DNA of 64,000 bases from contig OX442320.1 in the NCBI GenBank assembly GCA_949358305.1, forward strand, positions 11,362,259 through 11,426,258. Reading direction: 5' to 3'. The stretch comes from Strigamia acuminata (taxonomy: Eukaryota; Arthropoda; Chilopoda; Geophilomorpha; Linotaeniidae). The position numbers were made by a program, and so were the translations under genes. The notes beneath the pieces were generated by a model. The model ran no database searches. It saw nothing but the letters and a program-made list of their open reading frames with translations, and was not told where the DNA came from. Positions within the stretch are counted from its first letter, which is position 1. Each line of letters begins with the position of its first letter. Positions 12,071-23,880 of this stretch are shown here, piece by piece.

Positions 12071-12188
12071 AAAATGGCTGTTGATCCATTTCAGCCAAAC
12101 AAATGAAATGGTGATTAGGAAAGAGGTTTTTGCTCGAATCTTTGCAATGGTGCCTAATATGCAAATTCTGATCCCAAAAATGGTGGTT

Positions 12189-12563
12189 TTAGCTGATTTC
12201 ACATTGATTTCGGTACCAAATGTCGTTGGTACATAGGCCTAACGTATTTTTACTACAACGATCCGACGATGTCTCGATCCAAGTTTTTGAATTTAAACAA
12301 AATTTAAACAATTGTGGATTACACACTCCTGCGGTCTCCTTGTAAGATCGTAAGACACATGGTGCATTTGCACCTAGAACTGGGGAAACGGTAGAATTCC
12401 CGGGGGAAGTTGTTCTTACCATAGAGACAGTATCTAGAATCAGACAAGGATGAGAAACAACTGCAATTCCCAGTAGATCTCCTTTCGGGGCCCAATGCTG
12501 CTCAGCTTCGCGTTTTCCCACCTTTCGAAAAGCCGCAATCACCGGATACAAAATCAGATTCAT
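12189..12563 (-). CDS. orphan open frame, product unknown
   Basis: A minus frame of 124 codons is rich in Cys, Ser and Asn. It includes ILDTVSMVRTT near the middle and ends in NDIWYRNQCEIS. No signal peptide or known domain is seen. A 17-bp word inside it (TCGTAAGACACATGGTG, about 12345-12361) recurs at about 31801-31817 in a transposon-like context, so it may be mobile-element debris. Confidence 0.13.
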   Translation of the reverse strand: MNLILYPVIAAFRKVGKREAEQHWAPKGDLLGIAVVSHPCLILDTVSMVRTTSPGNSTVSPVLGANAPCVLRSYKETAGVCNPQLFKFCLNSKTWIETSSDRCSKNTLGLCTNDIWYRNQCEIS

Positions 12564-13980
12564 AAATAAATTGTTTCATAATTTTTCATAAATATATATT
12601 TTTTCCTTATTAAAATAAAAATAAAAAAAATCCAAAAAAATAATGCCATTAATTTTTTTTTTAATATCTCATAACAAGTTATAATCAACACATTTTATTC
12701 CAACCCAACCCTAAAAGACCCCCTCAGAGTGGAAAAAAAAGGCCCTCATCACATTAATCTTAATGAAACTTCACCAGATGCAGGTGTCATGAACTTGTAA
12801 GACATCCTTCACTCTTCATCATCATCATTAATTCGATTCTACACCCTCTGCAACTCTCCCTACCCCTCAAACAAACTCTTATTCCGTGCCCTCTCTTGTC
12901 AATAAGATAAATTGGTTCATGCTTTTGCCCAAAAAAAATTAAATAACTGAAAAAGAAAATGTTTGGATGAATTTTTTCCACCCACTTTTTTTTCTCAGCA
13001 ATTTTTTGTTTAGATTTATTTTGCTCATCAGTTTTGACATTTCTTAAGTCTTGTCTTATCAAAAACCCATCCCTTCTTAGATTAATTGGTCTCATCCTTG
13101 TTTAGAAGTGAGGAGATATAGACACACTTTTTGCCCACATGCCAAGGTCAGTAGGGGTTGTAATTCATTATAAATTAGTCCTCCAGGACCCACTTATTAT
13201 CTGACAGAAAAAAAAATAAATGTTGCCCAACAACAACCCAAAAATAAAAAATATTTATACAGCAAAATCAAACTTATTTTTAACATAAAATAAATAAATA
13301 ATTGTTTTTTACCTTGTTATAAAAAAGTGGTAGTAAATTTCTTCATCTGACACAACAATCCTCTGATTGATTTCGAATACCTGGAAAAAGCAAAAAAAAA
13401 TGAATAAATAAATGGAATAAAATTTTCCTCAACGAATATAAAAAATGCAGTAATAGAAACAATAAAATGGAGAAAAAAACGCGTTGTAAAAATATATAGG
13501 TGGAGTGGGATTAATTTTTAATGTTTTTCTTTGCCCCTTTTTTGTTTCTTTCGAGATTCGCTTCAATCTTGTGCCAAGTCCCACCAGTGGCATGTTGGTA
13601 TGGATTTAATCTAGTTGTTTCAACCGTTGAAATGTCACATTTTTCCCTAGATGATGCGGCCTTATTGTACAAGCAAGATGCTTCTGTTGACACTGTTTGC
13701 TATTTATACCTGCAACTGCAGCCATATTCGCGAGAAAAAATATATTTTCACACATTTCATTCAGTCCCAAGTCCCGCCGTTAAAAATTGTATTTCCACGC
13801 TTTCTGATATTGTTCCCGAGCAAAACTAGAAAAAATATCACTAAAAAAAACAGCCAAAACGCGAAAAATATCGATTATTTCGGACGAATAATCAGTCGAT
13901 TAGGAACCATCTTTACTCCGATTCAAGCGACACCTAGTGACACATCGCACAATAAAGCGTCGTTGCTACAACTCGCCATT
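12564..13980. other. AT-rich non-coding stretch
   Basis: Long A/T runs with no gene signal. A small frame at 13521-13829 has no splice or start support. Confidence 0.5.
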
Positions 13981-13983
13981 TTG

Positions 13984-14158
13984 GACGGTTTTTGAACGTT
14001 TTTGAACGTTTTTAAAGAGTTTTTGAACGTTTTTGAACGTTTTTAAAGAGTTTTTGAACGTTTTTAAAGAGTTTTTGAACGTTTTTAAAGAGTTTTTGAA
14101 CATTTCTGAACATTTTTGAACATTTTTAAACATTTTTGGACGTTTTGGAAATATTTTG
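13984..14158. repeat. 10/11-bp phased T-tract array
   Basis: T5 runs start at 13989, 13999, 14009, 14020, 14030, 14040, 14051, 14061, 14072 and onward, so the step alternates between 10 and 11 bp. The units are GTTTTTGAAC and GTTTTTAAAGA. The average step of about 10.5 bp equals one helical turn, the arrangement expected of intrinsically curved DNA. Frames across it (Phe/Lys/Asn-rich) are repeat artefacts. Confidence 0.9.
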
Positions 14159-14159
14159 G

Positions 14160-15446
14160 AGATATTTTTTGTTTCCCAGTACAAAAACACAAATGTATCA
14201 GTTAGTGACACCAACGGCGCCCATAAATATGGATTAAGAGGATTAAAATTTCCCCGAAAAAAATATCTTCAAAACTTGACTGCTAGCTCGAATTTACGAG
14301 CCCATTTAAAACAATTCCTTTCACCAACAGTGACCACCGTGCCAGTGCCACGCATTGCACTGCTCCTGACAACAAACCATACATCCACGAACCCCATCGA
14401 TTTCCATTGACCCCATCACCTTTATTTACCGCACAAAAAATTCAAAATTAAAAACTTTCCAAACTATCACCATCCATTACCAAACCCTGCAAATAAAACT
14501 GCCATTACCCATCAAGATAAGCCCAAACGGCGTTCCATAAAAGGCCCAGTCTAGCAAACGCAATTTTTACTCAAATAAATTAAATTATTCACATCTTAAG
14601 GGCCCCACGGGGGGCCCACCGATTTATATTAATAAAAATTAAACCAAAAAATGTTTTAAAATTTTTTGGGGATTTTTCAGAGATTGATTATTAAGGAAAT
14701 AACAAAAAGTGAGGAATTTGTGATTATAAGTGCACAGGGGGGCCCCACTGGAGGCCCATCGGGGGGCCCGGTCGGGTTCCGGCTTCCCAGTTTACAAATC
14801 GCACGTGATATTTCATTTGTGAGGCCCGCTGACCCCTAAAAGTGGACACAACACACGACGAATGATTGGAATGGGTAAAGAATAAGATTCGGGCACCGCA
14901 GGAGCCGTTGAACACGAGAACCCAACTGAGTTTACACGCCATGTTTTGCCAGTGGGCCGACTGCGTGAGCCGTCCGAAGACAGATAGCTGACGTCAACGG
15001 ACCAAGGACGGACAGTGCCACCCACAGACTCAAAACACTGACACAAAAGAGAAGAAATAGATAAAAATTCAAACTGGTTTTTGCGCTTTTTTTTCTTTTT
15101 GTGTCCGCTAAGTTATTTATTCGGTCGGGATGACATTTATACTATATCATCACCACTTGTCGGGCCCTTAATAGGCTCCATACAGGACTATTAATTAAAT
15201 TTTTTTTTTGTTTTTTTTTGTTTTTTTTTTTTTGTTTTGTTTTTTGTTTTTGGAAAAAGAATTTTTACTCACGGAAAGTCATGCGAGGAAATAACAAGAG
15301 AAATTTTTCGGTTTTCCTCCTTTTGTTTGATTTATTATCACGAATTGCATTATGCGAAGGAATTAAATGAAGATTTATACAATTATTAAACAATCCTCAC
15401 ACAATAATTTATAAAATTTTCAGAAAAAAAAAAATTTACTTGAAAA
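14160..15446. other. non-coding stretch with GGGGCCC-rich patches
   Basis: Clusters of GGGGCCCAC-like words occur at 14598-14625 and 14735-14775. A T-rich low-complexity tract lies at 15199-15250. No gene is supported. Confidence 0.5.
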
Positions 15447-16045
15447 ATGTATTTTTGGCGTGTAAATGTGCATTTTTTGGCTGGAAATGTGTCATTTTTG
15501 CGTGGAAATGCACTTTCTATCAGTGAAAATTCACTTTTTTTGAGTGAAAATGTGCCATTTTTGCGTGGAAATGCACTTTCTATCAGTGAAAATTCACTTT
15601 TTTTGAGTGAAAATGCACTTTTTTTGAGTGAAAATGCACAATTTTGAGTGAAAATGCACATTTTTGAGTAAAAATGCACATTTTTTAAGTGAAAATGTAC
15701 ATTTTTGAGTGAAAATGCACATTTTTGAGTGAAAATGCACATTTTTTGAGTGAAAATGCACATTTTTTGAGTGAAAATGCACATTTTTTGAGTGAAAATG
15801 CACATTTTTTGAGTGAAAATGCACATTTTTTGAGTGAAAATACACTTTATAAGTGTGAAAATACACTTTACGTGTAAAAATACACTTTATGTGTGTAAAA
15901 ATACACTTTATAAGTGTAAAAATACACCTTTTAAGTGTAAAAATACTTTTTTAAGTTAAAAAATACTTTTTTAAGTTAAAAAATACTTTTTTAAGTTAAA
16001 AAAACACTTTATAAATGTAAAAATGCAGTATTTTAGATGAAAAAT
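15447..16045. repeat. about 20/21-bp A/T-tract minisatellite
   Basis: The core unit is GAGTGAAAATGCACATTTTT, with one extra T in many copies. It is best preserved at 15640-15840 and degenerates on both sides into TACACTTTATAAGTGTAAAA-type and AAATACTTTTTTAAGTT-type variants. Each unit has one A-tract and one T-tract with centres 10-11 bp apart. The long minus-strand frames here (CIFTQKM and NVHFHSK repeats) are artefacts of the repeat. Confidence 0.9.
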
Positions 16046-16161
16046 CCAATTTTCCTCCCCTATTTTAAGTGTGTGACTTTTCCCTTTTTCAGACAATTGC
16101 AAACACTTCAAAAAAGACTAATTCCCGAAAAGCGCAACCCTCTGCCCAAATCACCAGCACT

Positions 16162-16521
16162 TCACAGCATATCCAACGTCCTAATCACAGTGTCAATGCG
16201 CCAATTTCTCAACCTTAACCACGGGTTTGCGACAAGCGGCGCCAAACGATACACAACTCTTGACCAACCCCCACGCCACGCGACCTCGCTGCACCAGCGG
16301 GTGCTTCCGCCAGGTGCCCCCAAACCGACCCCACCCCGAACCGCAGGTGCGAAACTTTGATTTCCATTAAGAATTTCATCTCCGACGCGTCGCGCATGCG
16401 CAAAACTCTCAAATTCCACGCCCGAACGTCCATTAAAAAGTGCGCGCACATTTTCCGCATTTCTCGCCGACAACAAACACAAAAGGCGCAAGAATGGACC
16501 ACCAATGACCCCATCTGCCAT
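16162..16521 (-). CDS. candidate ORF in CpG island, product unknown
   Basis: An ATG-initiated minus frame of 119 codons begins MADGVIGGPFLRLLCLLSAR in a CpG-rich island. It is Gly/Arg/Trp-rich with no recognised domain, and other frames are also open. Confidence is low. Confidence 0.15.
   Translation of the reverse strand: MADGVIGGPFLRLLCLLSARNAENVRALFNGRSGVEFESFAHARRVGDEILNGNQSFAPAVRGGVGLGAPGGSTRWCSEVAWRGGWSRVVYRLAPLVANPWLRLRNWRIDTVIRTLDML
16391..16402. promoter_or_regulatory. NRF1-like palindrome in CpG island
   Basis: CGCGCATGCGCA matches the NRF1 (insect erect-wing) binding palindrome. A CACGTG E-box lies about 155 bp away (16553-16558). Together with CpG richness they suggest a promoter-like island between two minisatellites. 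Confidence 0.35.
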
Positions 16522-16549
16522 TCACTCATCCCCCCTGACCCCTAATGCC

Positions 16550-17150
16550 GATCACGTGACTCGCCTGCATCCCTCTCCCTCCCCGGAGCCGGAATTAGCG
16601 GCCCCTGTCGGCCCCTCTCGGCGTGTCCGGTCAGATTTGCACGCGCATTCGTCGACACGACCGCAGGGGTGACGAGTAATCAGAGGCCGGTCTAAGTGTG
16701 TTGGGATTGATGTGCGGGGGGGGTGTGGGGGGTCGGCGAGCGTCTTATTCTTTGCTCGACGTCGCGATCGAGTATTCGCGCGGCGTCGGGGGGATGGGAA
16801 GTGGTTATGTGTTTTGGGCAGTCGGCCAGCACAATTTGATGATGGAAGAGGGAATTGACATTCGATCCGTGTGTGGTAAATAGCTTTTGTTTAGAGGTGA
16901 CAATGTGCGTGGATGTGCGTGCGCCACTTGGCACTTCTCCCAAGGCACGGGAATCTGTTTGCGCTCTGCTTCTTATCCCCTAATCCCGATCGAAAACGTG
17001 TCGTGGGTGGGAGACACGAGGATGGAGTGTGTTAGTGAGTACTGTGAGTGCAGGGAGTGTATATTCTGCGCGTTTGGTTTCTGGTGTTTGTTGGGTTTGT
17101 TGGAAGGAAAGAAGAAGATTTTTTGGTCAGGTCGGATCGTGTAATTATTT
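16550..17150. other. CpG-rich island core, no gene called
   Basis: GC-rich sequence with E-box CACGTG (16553-16558), repeated CGGCCCCT words (about 16599-16619) and a G-run (16712-16734). It may be a promoter or unmethylated island. No exon can be assigned. Confidence 0.4.
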
Positions 17151-17160
17151 GTTAAGAATT

Positions 17161-17712
17161 CATTTTTCACTCGAAAATGCATGTTTTCTTCAAATAAAGT
17201 GCATTTTTACACAAATAAAGTGCGTTTTCACTTAAAAACGGCATTTTTCAACTAAAAACGGCATTTTTTTCACGTAAAAACGGCATTTTTCACGTAAAAA
17301 CGGCATTTTTCACGTAAAAACGGCATTTTTCAACTAAAAACGGCATTTTTCAACTAAAAACAACATTTTTTCACTTTAAATTGGCATCTTTTCACCTTAA
17401 ATTGGCAACTTTTCACATAAAATAGGCATTTTAAACGTAAAAAGTGCAGTTTTTCACTTAAAAATGGCATTTTTCCAGCTAAAAAATGCATTTTTACACA
17501 AATAAAGTGCGTTTTCACTTAAAAACGGTATATTTTCATCTAAAAACGGCATATTTTCAACTAAAACGGCATTTTTTCACTTTAAATTGGCATCTTTTCA
17601 CCTTAAATTGGCATCTTTTCACATAAAATGGGCATTTTAAACGTAAAAAGTGCAGTTTTTCACCTAAAAATGGCATTTTTCCAGCTAAAAAATGCATTTT
17701 TACACACAAGAA
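17161..17712. repeat. 20-bp A/T-tract minisatellite
   Basis: The unit is AAAAACGGCATTTTTCACGT, clearest at 17260-17360. A related block is repeated, and the segment from about 17470 re-copies the order seen at about 17200-17460, so there is a higher-order duplication of roughly 250 bp. A-tract and T-tract centres are 10 bp apart. Confidence 0.9.
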
Positions 17713-19246
17713 ATACTCTTTGAGAGGCTCAATCCAGAGAAACACTTTGCCAACTGAATCGAATTAATTTCGAGCATAAATTCCCCCCCCCCAAAAAAAA
17801 AGTAACACCCACTTGATTGAATTCATCATTCATTTCATTTACACCACTCCACTCGAATTCTCCCATTGATTTACCTCACTTAAAAACCCCTTTTGTTTTC
17901 CCCCATTCCACCTCACCCACAAACTGCACAATAAAACTCGGCAATAAAAGCGAAAATTGACGTCACTTCCTCCATGATTTACAACCCTTTATTTTTCCCC
18001 GATTATTCCACATAATTGCCGATTACTATCGCCAATTTCGAAGCAGACGCCACGTTATTCCCCGCACGAACGCACCTTTCACACGTACACACACACACAA
18101 AACGACACCTCGTTTCCAATGCTAATTCACTCATAATTACCCCAACATGAGAACGGGATTAAACATCAATTAAAAGCAAAATACGAGGAAAATCCAAACG
18201 ACTCCAACTCCCGAACCAATAAGAACCCAGCTGCCAACGGCGCGCATAAATCAACCCGTAATTACACCTGCGCCAAAAAGCGCCTCCTATTGGACGTTCC
18301 GTGCGACTCTGGACGTCGGTTTCCGCTCCCAGACTAATAGATCCTCGAGGCCACGAGTCTATCACACTCCGCTCTCGATTTCAAGGTGTGGGATGCCGGT
18401 GGGGTCCACCAATCAGAATGCAAATCACACGCGGCTCGTGTTCAGTTGAGCCGGCTGCAGTCAATCCGAGCTCCGACGGGTTAAACAGCAGCGCCGTTGC
18501 GAATACAAAACACCCCCAAGTTCTCGCACAAGTTCGCAAAAAGCACAAAAATTAAAACTTTTCTCAGACAATCACTTCTGCAGCGTCATCCACCAAATCC
18601 ATCAAATTTCAATGCTCAATTCTGACACCAGGAGGTTGTTAATTTAATTGCAACAACTTTTAAATTCGATTTGATTAAAAGTTGTGGATATTATGTTTGG
18701 TAGAAGTGTAAGTTGCATTTATCAGAGTGTGTTCGCTGATTTCTCTTTCGTTTCTTGGTTTTTCTCTGACACGCAACTCAGCTATCAATAACAATAATGC
18801 AAATACCGAGCGACGTTGGCGCGCTGCCAGCCTGGATGACTTTATCCCGGCCTGGCAATGCACAAAACGTCTTCCTTCGCAAAGTCCCAAAGTGATTTTT
18901 CCTACGACGACCGAACGATGGAAATTCCGTTCGCTTCGTCTTACTTACGTATGCGAACCCAAGTCTCGGCTGGGGAATTTACTCGAGCAATTTCTCTCAC
19001 GCGCCAGGTGAATATATCATACCCCGAACCAACACCCCGAGCTCAATACACTCGCAACTTTTCATTCACGACCCCTATACGCCACCCAACGAATAAAAAA
19101 CAAAAGAATTAAAAACCGTCCGTTTATAATTAACAAAAGACGAAACTACAAAAGGTTTCCGTAGTTTTCAGACTTCGGAGTTTGCTACCCCGAGATTATA
19201 AAAATTATTTCTCGACAAAAAATTCTATGATCAAATTTTAAGCTCA
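17713..19246. other. non-coding stretch with GC-richer patch
   Basis: A GC-richer patch at about 18250-19020 has short frames on both strands. No start, splice or domain evidence supports a gene. Confidence 0.45.
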
Positions 19247-19606
19247 TTAGTACTCGTAAGATTATCTGCTAACAGAAGTTTATGCCCACAGACCTTTCTG
19301 TGTGTAAAGACTTGACAGAACATGTGCCAGTCTGTCACACCAGATTTGAGACCGGTTAAATTACAGCCGGTCAAAAATTGTCAAGACCGATGGCTACTTT
19401 CTGTGCCACAGAAGTTTCTGTGCCTGGAAACGAAGATCAGCTTTCCGTTGCATCGACATGCCAGAAAGTTAATTTTTCATGCCACAGAACATATCTCACA
19501 GACATTCCAAGACTGGAATCAAATTTGTGATTACCAATTTTTTCTGTAGGCAAAATTTCTGTGGGCAGACTGGTTTCCTACGTAGGAAACTGCTTATGAG
19601 TACTTA
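19247..19606. mobile_element. TTA-flanked inverted-repeat element (Harbinger-like?)
   Basis: GTACTCGTAAG (19250-19260) is mirrored by CTTATGAGTAC (19593-19603), and both ends are flanked by TTA (19247-19249 and 19604-19606). A 3-bp TTA duplication is typical of the PIF/Harbinger superfamily. The interior has repeated CTGTGGGCA/TGCCACAGA words and a perfect 18-bp palindrome (GTTTCCTACGTAGGAAAC, 19573-19590). It is non-coding, and the termini are short, so the assignment is tentative. Confidence 0.5.
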
Positions 19607-20824
19607 GCTTTGCACCAACGTATGATCCACTCTTTGATTAACAAGTAAACACAAGAACTGTCGGAGGCTTTACGGTTCTATTCCAATGCCGGATAAAACA
19701 GCTTTTGCTCTATGTTTTCCGAGTGGTGATAAATAAAACATTTTTTTTTCTCTCTCTCTCTCTTCTATATATTTAGTTGCGCCTACTTTCCGTCCTCCTA
19801 GTATTGGCAATCCGCACGTGTTCACTCTGGTTACACCTTGTCATTGAAATATCAATAAGACGATAGTAATGGCACACACTTGTACCGAATTCCATTACAA
19901 ACTGCCGATGCATGCTTTGACTTTTGATCCAAAAAGACCATTAAAATTCAATGTCAACATTTGGCCCCCTTTAATTTCCTGAATAGAAAAATAAATAAAT
20001 AAATAAAAAAAATATAAATAAATAAAAAGCGAATGTAAATTCAAAGTTTGAGCTGAAAATTCAAAAGCAACACATTAGAGCGTTCGTTTTAGCCGTTTTA
20101 AGGGAAATATTTGCATAATTCAAACGGTGTATCCTCGAAATGACTTACTCCCCAGTTGAGCTCTTTTGCATTCCCCACTTTAACTAAATCCAACTCCTTA
20201 AAAAACGAGGAAAAAAAGAATATAAAAATGTTAATATATTGCCCGCATCTACACATAAAGGCAACCATTTTCATATACAATCTATGTGCGCAGATAAGCC
20301 AATTAAATAACGGGTTTCAGGCCTTTACGTTCTGTGGTCGGAATAATAAAAATATGCAATAATAATTCTTCACACCTATCTCTCCCCACAAATACACATT
20401 ACATTATTCTTAGCCATCATTAAAGCACAACTGGACGGCTATGCTGGGCACAAACAACATTTCCATCATCGTGTTTGTATCTGACAGAGTTTTAGTGCTT
20501 TTTTCTTTCTTTTTTTCGTTTTTTTTTTGGTTTTGACGTTTAATCAATGTTATTTGTTGGGGAAAAAATTTGGAAACTGGAAATTGTACGGTGATATTAA
20601 TTTAAGTTTGAATTTAAATGGGTTTTACAGAGGGGGCCGGCAATAAGATTTATATGGAAATTCTTGTTTTTCCTTTGGTTGTGGTTTAAAGAGATTTAAA
20701 TTCTTTCCTTTTCATGATGATTTTGTTTAAATGCAGTTTGAAGCATTTGAGGGCATTTCTGCAGTTGGAAAATGGGTGAAAAGTGTTAATTTCATGTAAA
20801 AATTTGATTTAAAAAAAAAAAAAA
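19607..20824. other. AT-rich non-coding stretch
   Basis: It includes a CT microsatellite (19749-19764), an AAAT-type tract (about 19990-20030) and long T runs (20500-20530). No gene is seen. Confidence 0.55.
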
Positions 20825-20825
20825 A

Positions 20826-21000
20826 AAATTTTTGAGATGAAAAATGCATTTTTAGATCTAGAAAATGCATTTTTAGATCAAAAAAATGCATTTTGAGATC
20901 TAAAAACTGCATTTTGAGATCTATAAACTGCATTCTAGACCTAAAAACTCCATTCTAGACCTAAAAACTGCATTTTGAAACATGAAAACTGCATTTTGGG
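20826..21000. repeat. about 20/21-bp A/T-tract minisatellite
   Basis: Units are of the type AAAATGCATTTTTAGATCT and AAAAACTGCATTTTGAGATCT, around eight degenerate copies. Each pairs an A-tract and a T-tract around TGCA. Confidence 0.8.
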
Positions 21001-22030
21001 ACCCACTGCTGGTAATTTTGACGACAAAATTTTTATTCAGGATATTAAAATGCATTTGCTCATTAAAACTTGTTGTGGGCAACTTTTGGCGTGCCAAAAT
21101 CGGGTTAGCCTGCCAGTCCATCAGCATCAAAACACATTAGAAGTGGTTAAATCACGTTTTGTTCGACATTTGTCATTTTAACAAAGCTTAATCCATATTT
21201 TATTACGGTAGCAACTTATTCCTCTTAACATTGCAATTTGACATCATGCCTGTCTTGCAGCGTTCTAGTTAAACACGAAATGAGAGCTTTTAAAGATCGT
21301 CTGTCAGATTCCCTCGCAAAATGATGAGATAAAATATCGTATTTTATTAATTTCCAACTTTGGCAACGCCAAAAACCAGAGAAAAATTGAAAAGTTGGGC
21401 GAACGGAGGGAAAACAACTCCCATTTCACGCACAAAATGTAAATATGATGAGTCAGACCAGACACAAGTGGAATGCAGTCCAATAAGCTTTCAGCACTTA
21501 CTTCCCACACCTGAGAGAGAGATAAAATGTAACGCCTACCCATCTCACCTGCTCGTTTCAATCTTGACAGCTAAAGCCTAACTTTGCAAACTTCAATCAA
21601 ACAAATAAAGAAATGAAAAAATAAAAAAAATGAAAAAAATAATTAACAAATTCCACCATTTCCACGTGCAAAATAAATAATAAAACGCAAAGAAATAATT
21701 AAATCTCCTTTTTCCAATCAGAGAAATTGGAATTTAAAGTTTCAAAGTAGAGAGTGGCATCAAATATTCCATTACCAGATGAAAGAAAATCCTTTTAAAC
21801 CTGTGGGTCCTGTTCCTGAGTATATATAGGAAAGAAAGTAATAAAACATTATAAAGCCGGGGCGTATTCATTGATCCGACGTCACCACAAGCAAACATAA
21901 ACTATCTGCAGCCATAAAACCATTAAAAGTGCAATAATAAGAAACAACCATAGATTAATTCCAAAATTAGTCATTTGGGGGCAGTTGAGTGAGCATTGCA
22001 TGGGCGACGCCTTTTCAAAACCCTCCCAGA
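21001..22030. other. AT-rich sequence with a TATA-like word
   Basis: Mostly featureless. A TATATATA word near 21821 lies about 210 bp upstream of the candidate exon at 22033. Its role as a promoter is unproven. Confidence 0.35.
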
Positions 22031-22032
22031 CG

Positions 22033-22259
22033 CCATGTTGGTTTCCAACGACAGCAAGGCCGAAGAGAGACCGGCTAAAGATTTACCAGTTTCACATTGC
22101 CCGTCTGATAAAGACGAATGCGTATGGAACAGTTGGAGCCCAAGTCCTGGGTATCCCTCCGGACCGGTCTCTTGTCGAGAAAACCAAAGATTTTCTTGCC
22201 ATAGAAGCAGTAATGAAACTCCTTCGACTACACTTACTGAAACCCCATCGACCACATAG
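22033..22259 (+). CDS. candidate Cys-containing exon leading into Thr/Ser/Pro repeats
   Basis: From ATG at 22033, or from an acceptor (cctcccag, ending 22029), the frame has coding-like codons. It contains SHCPSDKDECVWNSWSPSP and PSGPVSCRENQRFSC, a four-Cys extracellular-looking segment. It then enters the repeat as NETPSTTLTETPSTT and stops at TAG 22257-22259. The order Cys-rich module then Thr/Ser/Pro repeats is typical of secreted mucin-like proteins. The downstream array keeps the same codon periodicity but repeats the TAG, so this is either a short protein or the start of a decayed mucin-like gene. No signal peptide is visible in this exon. Confidence 0.3.
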
Positions 22260-23880
22260 ACTACGTCTACTGAAACTCCTTCGACTACACCTACTGAAAC
22301 TCTTTCGACTGCGTCTACTGAAACTCCATCGACTACGTCTACTGAAACTCCTTCGACTACGTCTACTGAAACTCCTTCGAGTACGTCTACTGAAACTCCT
22401 TCGACTACATCTACTGAAACTCTTTCGACTACATCTACTGAAACTTCATCGACTACACCTACTAAAACTCCATCAACTACACCTACTGAAACTCTTTCGA
22501 CTAAATCTACTGAAAACTCCTTCGACTACACCTACTGAAACCTTTTCGACTACATCGACTGAAACTTCATCGACTACACCTACTGAAACTCCATCAACTT
22601 CATCGACTAAATCTACTGAAACTCCTTCGACTACACCTACTGAAACTCCATCAACTACACTTACTAAAACCCCATCGACTACATAGACTACATCTACTGA
22701 AACTCCTTCGACTACACCTACTAAAATTCCATCAACTACACCTACTGAAACTCTTTCGACTAAATCTACTGAAACTCCTTCGACTACACCTACTGAAACT
22801 CCATCAACTACACTTACTAAAACCCCATCGACTACATAGACTACATCTACTGAAACTCTTTCGACTACACCTACTAAAATTCCATCAACTACACCTACTG
22901 AAACTCTTTCGACTAAATCTACTGAAACTCCTTCGACTACACCTACTGAAACTCCATCAACTACACTTACTAAAACTCCTTCGACTACACCTACTGAAAC
23001 TCCATCAACTACACTTACTAAAACCCCATCGACTACATAGACTACATCTACTGAAACTCTTTCGACTACACCTACTAAAACTCCATCAACTACACCTACT
23101 GAAACTCTTTCGACTAAATCTACTGAAACTCCTTCGACTACACCTACTGAAACTCCATCAACTACACTTACTAAAACCCCATCGACTACATAGACTACAT
23201 CTACTGAAACTCCTTCGACTACACCTACTAAAATTCCATCAACTACACCTACTGAAACTCTTTCGACTAAATCTACTGAAACTCCTTCGACTACACCTAC
23301 TGAAACTCCATCAACTACACTTACTAAAACCCCATCGACTACATAGACTACATCTACTGAAACTCTTTCGACTACACCTACTAAAATTCCATCAACTACA
23401 CCTACTGAAACTCTTTCGACTAAATCTACTGAAACTCCTTCGACTACACCTACTGAAACTCCATCAACTACACTTACTAAAACTCCTTCGACTACACCTA
23501 CTGAAACTCCATCAACTACACTTACTAAAACCCCATCGACTACATAGACTACATCTACTGAAACTCTTTCGACTACACCTACTAAAACTCCATCAACTAC
23601 ACCTACTGAAACTCTTTCGACTAAATCTACTGAAACTCCTTCGACTACACCTACTGAAACCTTTTCGACTACATCGACTGAAACTTCATCAACTACACCT
23701 ACTGAAACTCCATCAACTTCATCGACTAAATCTACTGAAACTCCTTCGACTACACCTACTGAAACTCCATCAACTACACTTACTAAAACCCCATCGACTA
23801 CATAGACTACATCTACTGAAACTCCTTCGACTACACCTACTAAAATTCCATCGACTGAAACTCCTTCGACTCGACTACTC
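22212..23880 (+). repeat. 24-bp Thr/Ser/Pro-type minisatellite with 153-bp higher-order unit
   Basis: The basic unit of 24 bp translates on the plus strand as TTPTETPS and variants. TAG triplets embedded in a TT-stop-TT context start at 22257, 22684, 22837, 23038, 23191, 23344, 23545 and 23803. The spacings after the first are 153, 201, 153, 153, 201 and 258 bp, all multiples of three. One extra A in a GAAAAC word at about 22514 shifts the frame between the first TAG and the rest. The opposite strand is open for 476 codons (22473-23903) as Val/Gly/Ser repeats, a by-product of the unit. Confidence 0.92.

Noticed and set aside
15386-15866. Long minus-strand frames made of repeated CIFTQKM and NVHFHSK peptides
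   Set aside because: They are translations of the 20/21-bp minisatellite. Frames persist because the unit lacks certain stops, and unit length varies between copies.
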